In this document: positions 1 through 8,768 of the stretch, piece by piece
How positions within the stretch are numbered: the stretch's first letter is position 1
How the letters are laid out: each line of letters opens with the position of its first letter
Assembly: GCF_900102085.1 (NCBI RefSeq)
Contig: NZ_FMVM01000024.1
Span: forward strand, 16,051 to 80,050
Reading direction: 5' to 3'
From: Paenibacillus polysaccharolyticus
GTDB taxonomy: Bacteria; Bacillota; Bacilli; Paenibacillales; Paenibacillaceae
DNA: 64,000 nt
The notes under the pieces: generated by a model
What the model saw: only the letters and a program-made list of their open reading frames with translations
Databases searched by the model: none
What the model was told of the DNA's origin: nothing
Translations under genes and position numbers: made by a program

Positions 1-2
1 TT

Positions 3-290
3 CCGGAGAACGGATTATCTATTTCGGTTCGTATTTTGCGTTTTATTCTGATGATAGCGGCGGCGGCGTTTGGTTTCTATGGCATTCTGATTGCACTGCT
101 CATTACGCTAACTCATCTTTGCAGCTTGCGCTCTTTTGGGATCTCGTACATGTCTCCTTTTGCACCCTTCATTAAGAATGATCTGAAAGATACGCTGTTC
201 CGTGTTCCCTGGTCGCATATGAGAACTCGCCCATTATCAAACGGTACTTCGAACGTAACGAGGCAGAAACGTAAAAAAACCAAGCATTAG
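3..290 (+). CDS. Spore germination protein GerA family, C-terminal fragment
   Basis: The frame is open from the left edge, so only the last 95 residues of the protein are visible. They hold one hydrophobic segment followed by a SYMSPFAPF motif and a basic tail rich in Arg and Lys. The same layout (membrane helix, then SYLSPVSPY, then basic tail) ends the complete GerA-family protein at 13859-15334, which is the basis for the call. GerA-type subunits sit in the spore inner membrane as part of nutrient germinant receptors. The stop overlaps a possible GTG at 290, and the gerC-type gene follows at once, so this is the upstream part of an operon. Family assignment is fairly sure; the germinant is unknown. 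Confidence 0.85.
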   Translation, partial: PENGLSISVRILRFILMIAAAAFGFYGILIALLITLTHLCSLRSFGISYMSPFAPFIKNDLKDTLFRVPWSHMRTRPLSNGTSNVTRQKRKKTKH

Positions 291-310
291 TGAAGGCAGG
301 AGAAAAGGTT

Positions 311-1510
311 ATGATGAAATGTTTACGTGTCATGCTATCCATCATCGTTATACTGCCGTTGCTGAGCGGATGTTGGGATCGCCAGGAGCTGAATCAGCTC
401 GGAATAATGCTGGGTCTGGGTGTAGATCGAGACGGTGACCAGATCAGGGTTAGTGCACAGGTTGTTGTGCCTCGTGAAGTCGCCAAAGGTCAAGGCGGCA
501 ATGGAACACCCGTTACCCAATATCAAGCCAGCGCTCGCACACTGCTCGAGGCTATTCAGAAGCTTACCCAGACAAGCCCTCGTGCCATTTTTATGGCTCA
601 TATCCGGGTATTGGTTTTCGGAGAAGAATTCGCACGAAAAAACGGCATATATGACGTCATTGAAGCCCTCATCAGAGAACCAGACGTCAGACCCGATTAC
701 TATGTAATGGTGGCGCGAAAAAACACGGCCTCTAACATTTTGAACGTACTCACACCACTAGAAAATCTTCCGTCAGAAAAACTGTTCAATGCACTCGATA
801 TTTCTGCTAAAAGCTGGGCTCCAACGACAACCGTGACCAGTGACAAGCTGATGCAGTATATTCTCACACCCAGCATGTCCCCTGTTATTACTGGTATTGA
901 GCTTGTTGGAGATCAAGAGAAAAGCGGTGAGACCAAAAATGTCCAGAGTATCGAACCTCCGGCTACTCTTCAATTCGCTGGTCTCAGCGTGTTTCAAAAA
1001 GACAAACTGATCGGTTGGCTGAATCAGGATGACTCTAAAGGCTACAACTATATTCGTGACAACGTGAAAACAACGATTGGCCCCACCCAATGTCCAAAAG
1101 GGGGTTATGTCACGCTAAAAACATTGCGTACCTCCACGGATCACAAAGTCAAAATGGTGCGGGGCGAACCTCAAATCAGTCTGAAAGTGAACACGGTCTC
1201 TGTCATTGGTTCCGTAGATTGTGAGATGGAGATCGGTTCAATGGAGGCCATCAAGCAATTGGAGCAACTGGCACAGGATCGGATTATCGAATTGATGAAA
1301 GGTACAGTAAGTCTCGTTCGCAGTAAATATAAAGTGGACATCTTCGGTTTTGGACAAGACATCTATCATAAATATCCGAAAATCTACAAAAGAGAAGAAA
1401 AGAACTGGGACAAGTACTTTCAAAATTTAGACGTCACATATGAAGCAAACGTACAGATCCGTCGTATAGGGACGTTGGATAATTCATTTAATAAAAAAGC
1501 CAAGGAGTGA
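311..1510 (+). CDS. Ger(x)C family germinant-receptor lipoprotein
   Basis: This 399-aa protein begins with a lipoprotein signal peptide ending in the lipobox LLSGC, with the lipidated Cys near residue 21, followed by WDRQELNQLGIMLGLGVDRD, which is the standard N-terminus of GerC-type subunits. The C-terminal part carries the usual DIFGFGQDIYHKYP stretch. I chose ATG 311, preceded by GGCAGGAGAAAAGGTT, over the GTG at 290 that overlaps the gerA stop. GerC subunits are anchored on the outer face of the spore inner membrane and work with the A and B subunits. It lies between the gerA fragment and a small membrane protein in one operon. Sporulation-specific expression is expected from the family but no promoter is in view. 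Confidence 0.92.
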   Translation: MMKCLRVMLSIIVILPLLSGCWDRQELNQLGIMLGLGVDRDGDQIRVSAQVVVPREVAKGQGGNGTPVTQYQASARTLLEAIQKLTQTSPRAIFMAHIRVLVFGEEFARKNGIYDVIEALIREPDVRPDYYVMVARKNTASNILNVLTPLENLPSEKLFNALDISAKSWAPTTTVTSDKLMQYILTPSMSPVITGIELVGDQEKSGETKNVQSIEPPATLQFAGLSVFQKDKLIGWLNQDDSKGYNYIRDNVKTTIGPTQCPKGGYVTLKTLRTSTDHKVKMVRGEPQISLKVNTVSVIGSVDCEMEIGSMEAIKQLEQLAQDRIIELMKGTVSLVRSKYKVDIFGFGQDIYHKYPKIYKREEKNWDKYFQNLDVTYEANVQIRRIGTLDNSFNKKAKE

Positions 1511-1516
1511 GCACGC

Positions 1517-1753
1517 TTGCTGCTATCGATTGCAGTTGTCATTGTCGGGTGCCTGATGGGGGTGATTGATCTACCCAAGTTATGGAGAAAGAAGGAATGG
1601 AAAGAAGTCACCGTCTATTCCTGTTTACTGCTGACAAGCATCTTTTTTGGTATTGTCGCGGTGAATCTATGGGAGTTTCCAAGCCCGCTATACATTATCA
1701 TCTGGATTTACAAACCCGTGAATCAATTACTGGCCTATATTACAGGGAGTTAG
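1517..1753 (+). CDS. Small membrane protein, possible germinant-receptor D subunit
   Basis: A 78-aa, very hydrophobic protein with two or three membrane helices (about residues 1-17, 34-52 and 57-73) and a short basic loop containing WRKKEWKE. The start is a TTG at 1517 behind AAGGAGTGAG; the preceding gene stops only 6 nt upstream. Several Bacillus germinant-receptor operons carry a small D-subunit gene of about 75-80 residues with two membrane helices, and this one sits in the right place, between the C and B genes. I cannot show homology without a search, so the D-subunit role is an inference from size, topology and position. Confidence 0.7.
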   Translation: MLLSIAVVIVGCLMGVIDLPKLWRKKEWKEVTVYSCLLLTSIFFGIVAVNLWEFPSPLYIIIWIYKPVNQLLAYITGS

Positions 1754-1772
1754 CCAAAAGGGAGTTGACAAC

Positions 1773-2882
1773 ATGCTGGAACAAGGTCGCCTTGGCATTA
1801 GACAATTATGTATCTTGACCATTTTGATCATTGCCGGTGACATGATGATGATCTACCCCTCGGTTATCGCAACCTTTTCGGGGCAAAATGCTTGGCTTTA
1901 TGCTTTTATCGGTGTTCCTCTTGGCATGGGGTTGATGTATCTTTTCGTCAAACTTGCAGACACGTATCCCAATGAAAATTTGATAGGCGTATTTCGCAAA
2001 ATCCTTGGATTTTGGCCAGGTACGGTGTTAGCCCTGTTCTACCTGATGTATTTTATTTTTAGCTCTGCAGCACAATCACGGGTCGTTGGTGATTTCATGA
2101 CCAGTCAGATTTTTTTGTATACGCCCATTCGGGTTGTGCTTCTTATTTTTGTAATCCCCATCGGTTGGGCTCTATATAACGGACTAGAGAATATTGGTCG
2201 AAGCAGTGAAATACTCGTACCTATTATTACTACTTTCATGTTTATTTTAGTGGTCTTTTTGTTGCCCGAGGTACAATTAAACCAACTTGTACCCTTTACG
2301 GACACCACCTTCAGCCAGTTTACGCATGGGATTGTGATCGGTTTTATCTATCCGGTTGGTGAAGCCCTTCCCATTCTGATGATCCTCCCCTATGCAAATC
2401 AACAAGCCCATCGTACTCGTGATCTTATGATATCTGCCGGATTTGGCAATCTGCTCATGGCTATTCTGGTGACGATCTCCATGTTGGTTATGGGACTTTT
2501 TCTTACACAGCACACGATCTTTGGTTCATTTGTATTATCCCAAAAAATCAATATAGCCAACTTCTTTCAACGAATTGAAGTGCTTATGGCCTCGTCCTGG
2601 CTGATATCCACCTATTTTAAATCCACCGTTTATCTGTATGCCTTTGTTCTTGGTATCGCTGAACTTTTTCGCCTTAAGAGCTACCATTTTCTCATTCTGC
2701 CATGCGTACTGATTGTATATGCGCTATCTAACCTTGTGACACCCAATATCGTTTTTTTTAACACAACGGTCATTCCCTATTGGCTGGAGTGGGATTTAAC
2801 GGTGAGTCTGATCTTACCTGTCCTGCTGTTAATCATTCATCAAATCAAGTCCAAATTATCATTTAATAAAGGCAGAACTTAA
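1773..2882 (+). CDS. GerB family spore germination permease (first of two)
   Basis: A 369-aa multi-spanning membrane protein of the amino-acid-permease-like GerAB family, which forms the germinant-binding channel part of nutrient receptors in the spore inner membrane. Typical features are the start LGIRQLCILTILIIAGDMMM, about ten hydrophobic segments, and the IEVLMASSWLISTYFK block near residue 270. ATG 1773 follows AAAGGGAGTTGACAAC. The next gene encodes a clear paralogue (shared blocks include the TPIR motif, FVLSQKINI or a variant, and the STYFK motif), so this operon has two B subunits. Which B partner works with the A and C subunits cannot be told from sequence. Confidence 0.92.
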   Translation: MLEQGRLGIRQLCILTILIIAGDMMMIYPSVIATFSGQNAWLYAFIGVPLGMGLMYLFVKLADTYPNENLIGVFRKILGFWPGTVLALFYLMYFIFSSAAQSRVVGDFMTSQIFLYTPIRVVLLIFVIPIGWALYNGLENIGRSSEILVPIITTFMFILVVFLLPEVQLNQLVPFTDTTFSQFTHGIVIGFIYPVGEALPILMILPYANQQAHRTRDLMISAGFGNLLMAILVTISMLVMGLFLTQHTIFGSFVLSQKINIANFFQRIEVLMASSWLISTYFKSTVYLYAFVLGIAELFRLKSYHFLILPCVLIVYALSNLVTPNIVFFNTTVIPYWLEWDLTVSLILPVLLLIIHQIKSKLSFNKGRT

Positions 2883-2907
2883 AGATAATCGAAGGAGGGT
2901 ACAGATC

Positions 2908-4032
2908 ATGCTCATCAAAGAGAGACTTACCGTGCGGCAATTTGCAGTCCTTGCCTTTATGGGCATGATTGGAGATATGATGCTAATCTACCCGACATTA
3001 CTTACTTACTCTGGAAGACAGGATGCCTGGATTTGCTCGATCGTCTCCCAAGGTATCGGCATGTCGATCTTATGGCTTTCCTATAAGCTGCATCAAGCTT
3101 ACCCCGGACTTACACTCATCGAGATCTGTTCCAAAGCACTTGGTAAATGGATAGGTGCAATTTTGGCTGCCGCATATCTGTTTTATTTTCTGATGGGTTC
3201 AGCTATATGTATCCGTGAAGTTGGAGATTTTATGACAACTCAGGTTTATCTCCATACTCCCATTCGGGCTATCATTCTTCTTTTTGTTATAGCCCTAGGT
3301 TGGTCCGTACTGAAAGGATTGGGCACGTTCGGTAAAATGGCAGAGATTCTGGCCCCCTTTGTTATGATCAGCTTGATTATCCTAATGCTTTGTTTGTTGC
3401 CCAAAATGGAAGTATCGAACATCCAGCCGTTCTTTGATACTCCCCTGTTTTCATTTATAAGCGGGAGTGTTCGAGGGGCTACAGCTTCATATGGAGAACT
3501 CATTATCATCACCATGATTTACCCCTATATTACTCACGGCGTGCATAAGCGGCGAGAGCTGTTATTGGCCGCATTACTTGCAGGAATCATGTTAACCCTC
3601 ATTCTCCTTACCTCTCTACTTGTGCTTGGAGCTGAACTGACAGAGCATAATATTTATGTATCGTATATTCTTGCACAAAAGATTAACATTGGCGGCTTCG
3701 TTCAACGAATTGAAGCCATCTCTTCGACAGCTTGGCTCGTGTCTACCTACTTTAAAACTTCGCTATACACGTTTGGATTCATTCTTGGACTTGCACAACT
3801 GTGTCGTCTCAAATCTTACCAGCCGTTAATTCTGCCAACGATGCTCTTATTATTCGGTATGGCTATTGTGATTTCGCCGGATGTCCTCTTCTACACCCTA
3901 GGCATCATGTACGCCTGGTTCAATTGGGATTTTACGGTCAGTATTGTCATTCCTGCCTTCCTACTACTGATTCACCTTATGAAAAATCGATTTAAACAAC
4001 GTAATAATGCAGGTACTCTTTCGCAGAAATAA
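2908..4032 (+). CDS. GerB family spore germination permease (second, tandem paralogue)
   Basis: A 374-aa GerAB-family membrane protein, start ATG 2908 behind an excellent GAAGGAGGG site 25 nt after the previous stop. It shares the N-terminal RLTVRQFAVLAFMGMIGDMM pattern and the AQKINIGGFVQRIEA and WLVSTYFKT motifs with the upstream gene, so the pair looks like an old tandem duplication that has diverged. It is the last gene of the operon and is followed by a strong terminator at 4031-4080. Two B genes beside one A and one C may give receptors with different germinant specificity; that is inference. Confidence 0.92.
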   Translation: MLIKERLTVRQFAVLAFMGMIGDMMLIYPTLLTYSGRQDAWICSIVSQGIGMSILWLSYKLHQAYPGLTLIEICSKALGKWIGAILAAAYLFYFLMGSAICIREVGDFMTTQVYLHTPIRAIILLFVIALGWSVLKGLGTFGKMAEILAPFVMISLIILMLCLLPKMEVSNIQPFFDTPLFSFISGSVRGATASYGELIIITMIYPYITHGVHKRRELLLAALLAGIMLTLILLTSLLVLGAELTEHNIYVSYILAQKINIGGFVQRIEAISSTAWLVSTYFKTSLYTFGFILGLAQLCRLKSYQPLILPTMLLLFGMAIVISPDVLFYTLGIMYAWFNWDFTVSIVIPAFLLLIHLMKNRFKQRNNAGTLSQK

Positions 4033-4080
4033 ACAGGCTACATCTCAATGGGAGTGGTGTCCATAGATGCAGCCTGTTTA
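4031..4080 (+). terminator. Rho-independent terminator of first ger operon
   Basis: AAACAGGCT-A-CATCT pairs with AGATG-C-AGCCTGTTT around a loop of about 20 nt, followed by TTATTTTT. It begins at the stop codon of the second GerB gene. Confidence 0.85.
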
Positions 4081-4145
4081 TTATTTTTGACCATACACAC
4101 TTCGTGCATGGCTCGTTTTATTTTCACAGGATCGTAACCGATGAA

Positions 4146-4610
4146 TTACAGCCCTTTTACCGTGTCCAGCGCCTCTTCAATGTGCCCTTTTACACGCACC
4201 TTCGTCCATTGCTTGATCAGCTTGCCCTCTTCATCCAGCAGGAAGGTGGAACGCACAATGCCCATGTACTCCTTGCCGTACATCTTCTTCAGCTGCCATG
4301 CGCCAAACTGCTCGGCAACCGTGTGCTCCTCATCCGATAACAGGATAAAAGGCAGTCCGTATTTGGCAATAAACTTATCATGTTGCTTCATCGGATCAGT
4401 GCTGATCCCCAGGATGACTGTATTCAACCCTTGAAAATCCTCATGTCGATCTCGAAAATCACAGGCTTGTTGCGTGCAAGACGAGGTCATATCTTTCGGA
4501 TAAAAGTAAATCAGAACTCGCTTGCCGCGAAAATCAGACAGCTTCATAGACTCACCCGTGCTTGATGGCAATTCAAAATCCGGAACTTGTACACCTTCTG
4601 TTAAAGTCAT
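4146..4610 (-). CDS. bcp: Thioredoxin-dependent thiol peroxidase (Bcp/PrxQ peroxiredoxin)
   Basis: A 154-aa peroxiredoxin that reduces H2O2 and organic hydroperoxides with thioredoxin as electron donor, in the cytoplasm. The peroxidatic Cys lies at about residue 45 in MTSSCTQQACDF and a resolving Cys five residues later, the CX4C spacing of atypical two-Cys PrxQ enzymes. The usual TPGCT is changed to TSSCT, which keeps the catalytic Thr region but replaces the Pro-Gly. The site AAGGAGG is 8 nt before the ATG at 4610; the ATG at 4616 is only 2 nt from it, so I place the start at 4610. It stands alone, pointing toward the ger terminator. The spore context may be incidental. Confidence 0.92.
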   Translation of the reverse strand: MTLTEGVQVPDFELPSSTGESMKLSDFRGKRVLIYFYPKDMTSSCTQQACDFRDRHEDFQGLNTVILGISTDPMKQHDKFIAKYGLPFILLSDEEHTVAEQFGAWQLKKMYGKEYMGIVRSTFLLDEEGKLIKQWTKVRVKGHIEEALDTVKGL

Positions 4611-4680
4611 TTTCATGTCCTCCTTGGAATTCAAGTTATATGATCCTTCAGATTTGCGTGAAGTAATCCTGTAAGCAGGG

Positions 4681-5466
4681 TCAAGACCCCGCTCCCCGAT
4701 ACCGCTTCACACCGAAGTTCCACAGGGTAAGCCCAATCGTTGCAAAGACCAGCCCCATGACCGGAGTGAGCAAAGCCATCCGATGCATCTCTGCTCGCTC
4801 TAGGAACAGCGCTGCCGGATAGATGCCAACAAAGGCAAACGGGATAATCCAGGTGAGCAATACCTGAATGGCTCTGTTATAGATTGTTACCGGATAACGT
4901 CCATATCCTTGAATATTGTACATCAGCGGCAAAATACCTGTCGGCGCATCGGAGTAAAAGGATAGTGACGTCAATGTAGTATAGATACCCGCGTAGATTA
5001 GCACTGAACTTAGTGCCAATATAATCAATGCAGGGATGTGCCACCATTCCAGCACGAGCCCCATCTCTGCACCACTGAAGATCATAATGATTAACCCGAT
5101 GAACGAACCTACGAGAGAGGGCGGGTCTACATTTTCCAGCAGAATCTGAAACAGGTTGTGTGCCGGTCTTGTCAGAATGCGATCCATCTCACCTTTGACA
5201 ATATAACGCTCGCTGAACCCCCACAGGTTGATAAAACAGCTAAAGATGCCGTATGGCACCATAAAATATCCGTAAACAAATAATACTTCCGCCTCACTCC
5301 AACCGCCAAGGTTGTCGGTATGCCGGAAAACGACAAAGATAAAGATCAGATTGGTCGCCTGAAAGAGCAGATCCGAGATAATCTCTACCCAGAAGTCGGC
5401 GCGGTACGTCAGACGTGTCTTCATATAATTTTTCAGATATTCCCAGATTAGACCCATATAGTACAT
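4681..5466 (-). CDS. ABC-2 type transporter permease
   Basis: A 261-aa integral membrane protein with six hydrophobic segments, starting MYYMGLIWEYLKNYMKTRLT. It resembles the ABC-2 permeases (DUF990 type) that occur as pairs with one ATPase. It is the last of three genes read in the order ATPase, permease, permease; only 4 nt separate it from the upstream permease, so they are translated together. The likely complex is a heterodimeric membrane exporter; cargo cannot be told from the sequence. No substrate-binding domain or peptidase domain is present. Confidence 0.85.
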   Translation of the reverse strand: MYYMGLIWEYLKNYMKTRLTYRADFWVEIISDLLFQATNLIFIFVVFRHTDNLGGWSEAEVLFVYGYFMVPYGIFSCFINLWGFSERYIVKGEMDRILTRPAHNLFQILLENVDPPSLVGSFIGLIIMIFSGAEMGLVLEWWHIPALIILALSSVLIYAGIYTTLTSLSFYSDAPTGILPLMYNIQGYGRYPVTIYNRAIQVLLTWIIPFAFVGIYPAALFLERAEMHRMALLTPVMGLVFATIGLTLWNFGVKRYRGAGS

Positions 5467-5470
5467 TCGC

Positions 5471-6277
5471 TTATCCCCCTTGCACGAACAGACGCTTGCG
5501 CGCTTGCCGCCAGATTAGCACCATGGGTATGAGAAGCAGGACAAACCAGAGCACCTGAATCCCGAGCACATTCCAGATGCCTGTACCTTCCACCCTGCCA
5601 GTGAAAACCGAGCCGGGCAGATATGTGATCGCCTGAAACGGCAATACTTTCATGATTGTGGACAACCAGTCCGGATACAAACTGATCGGAATGATCAGGC
5701 CCGAAAACAGATCAACGACCACACGTTTCATGCGCATCATGCCTTCGTTATTTTCCACAAAAAACGCCGCCAGTCCCGTAATGACATTAATCTGGGAATT
5801 AATGATGAAACTGAAGAACAGCATGACGAGAAAACCGATCCACGCCGAAGGCGCTGTTGGCAGTTCCACCGGGAACAGCAGGATGGCAATGATCATGCCC
5901 GGAATCATGAGCAACAAGAAGCGGAAGATACCTTCGCCAAGCCCCTGCATCATTTTGACCATCACGTAGTTAATCGGCCGAATAAACTGAATCGCAATGG
6001 AGCCATCCCGAATGTCGGCGGCAATCTCCCGGTCCAGATTGTTAAAGTAAAACGCACGCGCCATCCAAGAGACAGCAACATACGTTGTCATCTGTGCTGC
6101 CGTAAAACCGCCAATCTCTCCGCTGCTTCCATAAATAGCTTGCCACGTAAAGTAATACACGCCAATATTCAGCGTATATATCAAAATGCCCGAATAATAA
6201 TTCACTCGATACGCGAGCATCGTCAGAAAACGAATACGCATGAAATCGATAAATGCACTGTTCATCTTAGGTAGCAC
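5471..6277 (-). CDS. ABC-2 type transporter permease
   Basis: A 268-aa six-helix permease paired with the one at 4681-5466. The predicted start is GTG 6277, which overlaps the end of the ATPase gene by 11 nt; ATG 6265, 4 codons later, is an alternative and neither has a strong ribosome site, as expected for translational coupling. The protein begins PKMNSAFIDFMRIRFLTMLA and ends in a basic tail WRQARKRLFVQGG. With its neighbours it should form an exporter of unknown cargo. Families of this kind have been linked to peptide, lipid or antibiotic efflux, but nothing here decides between them. Confidence 0.85.
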   Translation of the reverse strand: MLPKMNSAFIDFMRIRFLTMLAYRVNYYSGILIYTLNIGVYYFTWQAIYGSSGEIGGFTAAQMTTYVAVSWMARAFYFNNLDREIAADIRDGSIAIQFIRPINYVMVKMMQGLGEGIFRFLLLMIPGMIIAILLFPVELPTAPSAWIGFLVMLFFSFIINSQINVITGLAAFFVENNEGMMRMKRVVVDLFSGLIIPISLYPDWLSTIMKVLPFQAITYLPGSVFTGRVEGTGIWNVLGIQVLWFVLLLIPMVLIWRQARKRLFVQGG

Positions 6278-7313
6278 CTACCGCTTCTTTATCTGCCGAC
6301 ACAATCTCCGGGCGCTCAGCCGAACCGGACTGGTAGATACTACGCACAATCTCATCCGTGTTGGTCTCAATGATCTGAATATCCGTAATATCTGCCTGAC
6401 CTACCACACGTGCCAGTACATCCGAAACGTTCAGTTCCAGCGGAATCCACACGGAGGCCGACAATTCGTTCTCCACGGTCCACCGCACAGGCATCGCCGC
6501 TGTCCATTCCTGCATCTGAGTCATCGTGTGACCTGTACCGAATTTGAACCGAACCTCACGCTCTGTGCCCCACTGGGACTTGAGGTGATCCAGACCTCCA
6601 TCATAGATGATACTTCCCGCATCCAACATGATGACTCGCGAACATAAGGCTTCGATATCCTGCAAGTCATGTGTCGTAAGCAGGATGGTTGTACCATGTT
6701 GCTCATTCATGTCTTTCAGGAACTCGCGAATTTCCGACTTCACCACGATATCCAGACCAATGGTTGGCTCATCCAGGAACACAATGCCTGGATTGTGCAG
6801 TAAGGCCGCCACCAGTTCACAGCGCATCCGCTGACCGAGACTGAGTTTGCGCACCGGGCGACTCAGCAACTCCTGTAATTGCAAACGCTCAACGAGCTCG
6901 TCCAGCCGTTTACGGAAGTCCTGCTCCCCAACACGATATACTTTGCGTAGGAGATGAAAAGATTCAATGACACCGATATCCCACCATAACTGGCTACGTT
7001 GTCCAAACACTACACCAATATTTTTGACAAACTTCTCCCGTTCCTGATACGGAACATACCCACCTACCGATAAATGCCCGGATGTAGGCACCAAAATGCC
7101 GGTCAACATCTTGATCGTTGTTGATTTGCCGGCACCGTTCTCTCCAATATATCCGCAGATTTCACCTTGCGGTATCTGAAATGAAATATCATTCACAGCC
7201 AATACTTCCTGGTATTGACGTTTGAACAGATCCTGAAACGCGCCCTTCAGCCCACCGCGGCTTTTCTGGACGTTAAACGACTTTCGCAAATCTTTTACAT
7301 CAATCGCCAGCAT
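6267..7313 (-). CDS. ABC transporter ATP-binding protein (ABC-2 exporter)
   Basis: A 348-aa ATPase with Walker A GENGAGKST, a Q-loop region VVFGQRSQLWWD, signature LSLGQRMR, Walker B IVFLDEPTIGLD and the switch His in LLTTHDLQD. The GQRSQLWWD block is typical of ATPases paired with DUF990-type permeases. About 100 extra residues after the nucleotide-binding domain form an accessory C-terminal domain common in this subgroup. It is the first gene of the three-gene operon; a candidate promoter lies at 7364-7393. It powers export by the two permeases downstream. Confidence 0.9.
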   Translation of the reverse strand: MLAIDVKDLRKSFNVQKSRGGLKGAFQDLFKRQYQEVLAVNDISFQIPQGEICGYIGENGAGKSTTIKMLTGILVPTSGHLSVGGYVPYQEREKFVKNIGVVFGQRSQLWWDIGVIESFHLLRKVYRVGEQDFRKRLDELVERLQLQELLSRPVRKLSLGQRMRCELVAALLHNPGIVFLDEPTIGLDIVVKSEIREFLKDMNEQHGTTILLTTHDLQDIEALCSRVIMLDAGSIIYDGGLDHLKSQWGTEREVRFKFGTGHTMTQMQEWTAAMPVRWTVENELSASVWIPLELNVSDVLARVVGQADITDIQIIETNTDEIVRSIYQSGSAERPEIVSADKEAVGAT

Positions 7314-7363
7314 GTTTATACCTCACTTGGATTTTGTTGAAATTGCTTGTAGCCCAAAAAGAA

Positions 7364-7393
7364 ATTATAATAGTAACAGTCAAAATTCAGCAA
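7364..7393 (-). promoter_or_regulatory. Candidate sigma-A promoter for ABC-2 operon
   Basis: On the minus strand TTGCTG and a perfect TATAAT are separated by 18 nt, about 50 nt upstream of the ATPase start. Motif match only. Confidence 0.45.
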
Positions 7394-7541
7394 GCTTTAA
7401 AAAATAGTTCGAAGTGGCCTCCTCTGCCTTGAGGTCTGGAGGGAAGGCGAACGGAAAGCTTCGACTTATACGCAAACTCAACGCAACTTTACATGTACTG
7501 AAATCGTTTATTTTTTATCTCAAATACAAAGGAGCGCTAGC

Positions 7542-8582
7542 ATGACCAGAAAGACGAAGAGAACCCTATGGATCTCTCTTGCCGCCTTCGTGTTAATTGT
7601 TGGAGGGGCAGTGGCCTACTATTTCGGTTCTATTCTTAATCAGTTGGATGGATTGCAGAAGAAAGGCGAGGATTCGCCATTTGCCAATATTGAAAATGTA
7701 GAGAAAGTGAAGACACCCGACCCTCCGAAATGGGAAGGTACCGAGACCGTGAACATATTGGTTATGGGTGTTGATGCCCGCGGTCTGAAAAAGGGTGAAG
7801 TGCCACGTTCCGACAGCATGATGGTGGTGTCACTTGACCCGCTGACCAAAAAGATTAACCTGTTCTCCATTCTGCGTGACACGTACATTAACATTGATGG
7901 ATATGGTAAAGATCGCATTAACACCGCGATTACCCATGGCCCGAACGTAGCGATGGAAGCTGCAAGTGACTTGCTCGGTATCCCTGTTCAATATTATGTG
8001 TATACCGATTTCCAGGGATTCATCAAACTGGTTGACGCGGTTGGCGGTGTAGACTTTGATGTCGAGAAGGACATGCATTATGTGAGTAAAGCCGACAACA
8101 ACGAGTACGATATTGATCTGAAAAAAGGCTACCAGCATCTCGACGGTAAAACAGCCTTGATGTATGTTCGTTTCCGTCATGATGCGATGTCCGACTTCGC
8201 ACGTTCGGAACGTCAGCGGGAGCTGCTCAAAGCCGTGACGGCCAAAATGCAGTCCACAACAACGATTGCCAAGCTACCTTCCATTCTGGAACAAGTTAGC
8301 CCGTATGTAGATACCAACCTGACGCTTTCCGACATGTGGAAGCTGGGCGGGCTTGGTTATCAAAGCAGCATGAATGGCAGTGAGCAGGTTCCACCAATGA
8401 ACCTGTTGAAAGAAGAACGCACCCCTGGCGGAGCACAAGTCTTGTCGGTAACCAGTGAAGAAAAGTTGAAACAGCATGTTCAAGACATCATTCACCCACC
8501 AGCCAAGACGGAAGACGAAAAAGCCAAAGAAGACAAGACCGCCAGCGGTAATGAGAAGAACACACAGCAACCGGCAGAGTAA
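7542..8582 (+). CDS. LytR-CpsA-Psr (LCP) family cell-wall glycopolymer ligase
   Basis: A 346-aa protein with a single N-terminal membrane anchor (about residues 7-27) and an extracytoplasmic LCP domain. LCP enzymes move teichoic acid or other glycopolymers from undecaprenyl carriers to peptidoglycan. Seen motifs are VNILVMGVDARG, the Arg/Asp pair in PRSDSMMVVSLDP, SILRDTYINIDG with DRINTA, and the late DFARSERQRELL block, all on the standard pyrophosphate-lipid binding surface. The C-terminus is a charged, low-complexity tail rich in Lys, Glu and Asp. The start ATG has AAAGGAGCGCTAGC before it. It is monocistronic with its own terminator. Confidence 0.92.
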   Translation: MTRKTKRTLWISLAAFVLIVGGAVAYYFGSILNQLDGLQKKGEDSPFANIENVEKVKTPDPPKWEGTETVNILVMGVDARGLKKGEVPRSDSMMVVSLDPLTKKINLFSILRDTYINIDGYGKDRINTAITHGPNVAMEAASDLLGIPVQYYVYTDFQGFIKLVDAVGGVDFDVEKDMHYVSKADNNEYDIDLKKGYQHLDGKTALMYVRFRHDAMSDFARSERQRELLKAVTAKMQSTTTIAKLPSILEQVSPYVDTNLTLSDMWKLGGLGYQSSMNGSEQVPPMNLLKEERTPGGAQVLSVTSEEKLKQHVQDIIHPPAKTEDEKAKEDKTASGNEKNTQQPAE

Positions 8583-8649
8583 ATGAGCCACTAATACAGC
8601 TCTGAGCTAACTTGGTATATACTATAACGATGATCTCATTCATTCTCAG

Positions 8650-8673
8650 AAGGGCAGCCTATATGCTGCCCTT
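8650..8673 (+). terminator. Rho-independent terminator after LCP gene
   Basis: AAGGGCAGC pairs with GCTGCCCTT around a 6-nt loop; the U-tract is short (TTTCGCT). Confidence 0.65.
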
Positions 8674-8768
8674 TCGCTATGCCTGTTCGCCAAAGTATGC
8701 GAAAATAATCATATCATGCTATTGTTTTGCTGGTTTAAACTAATGGAATTACGAAAGGAAGTTATCTC

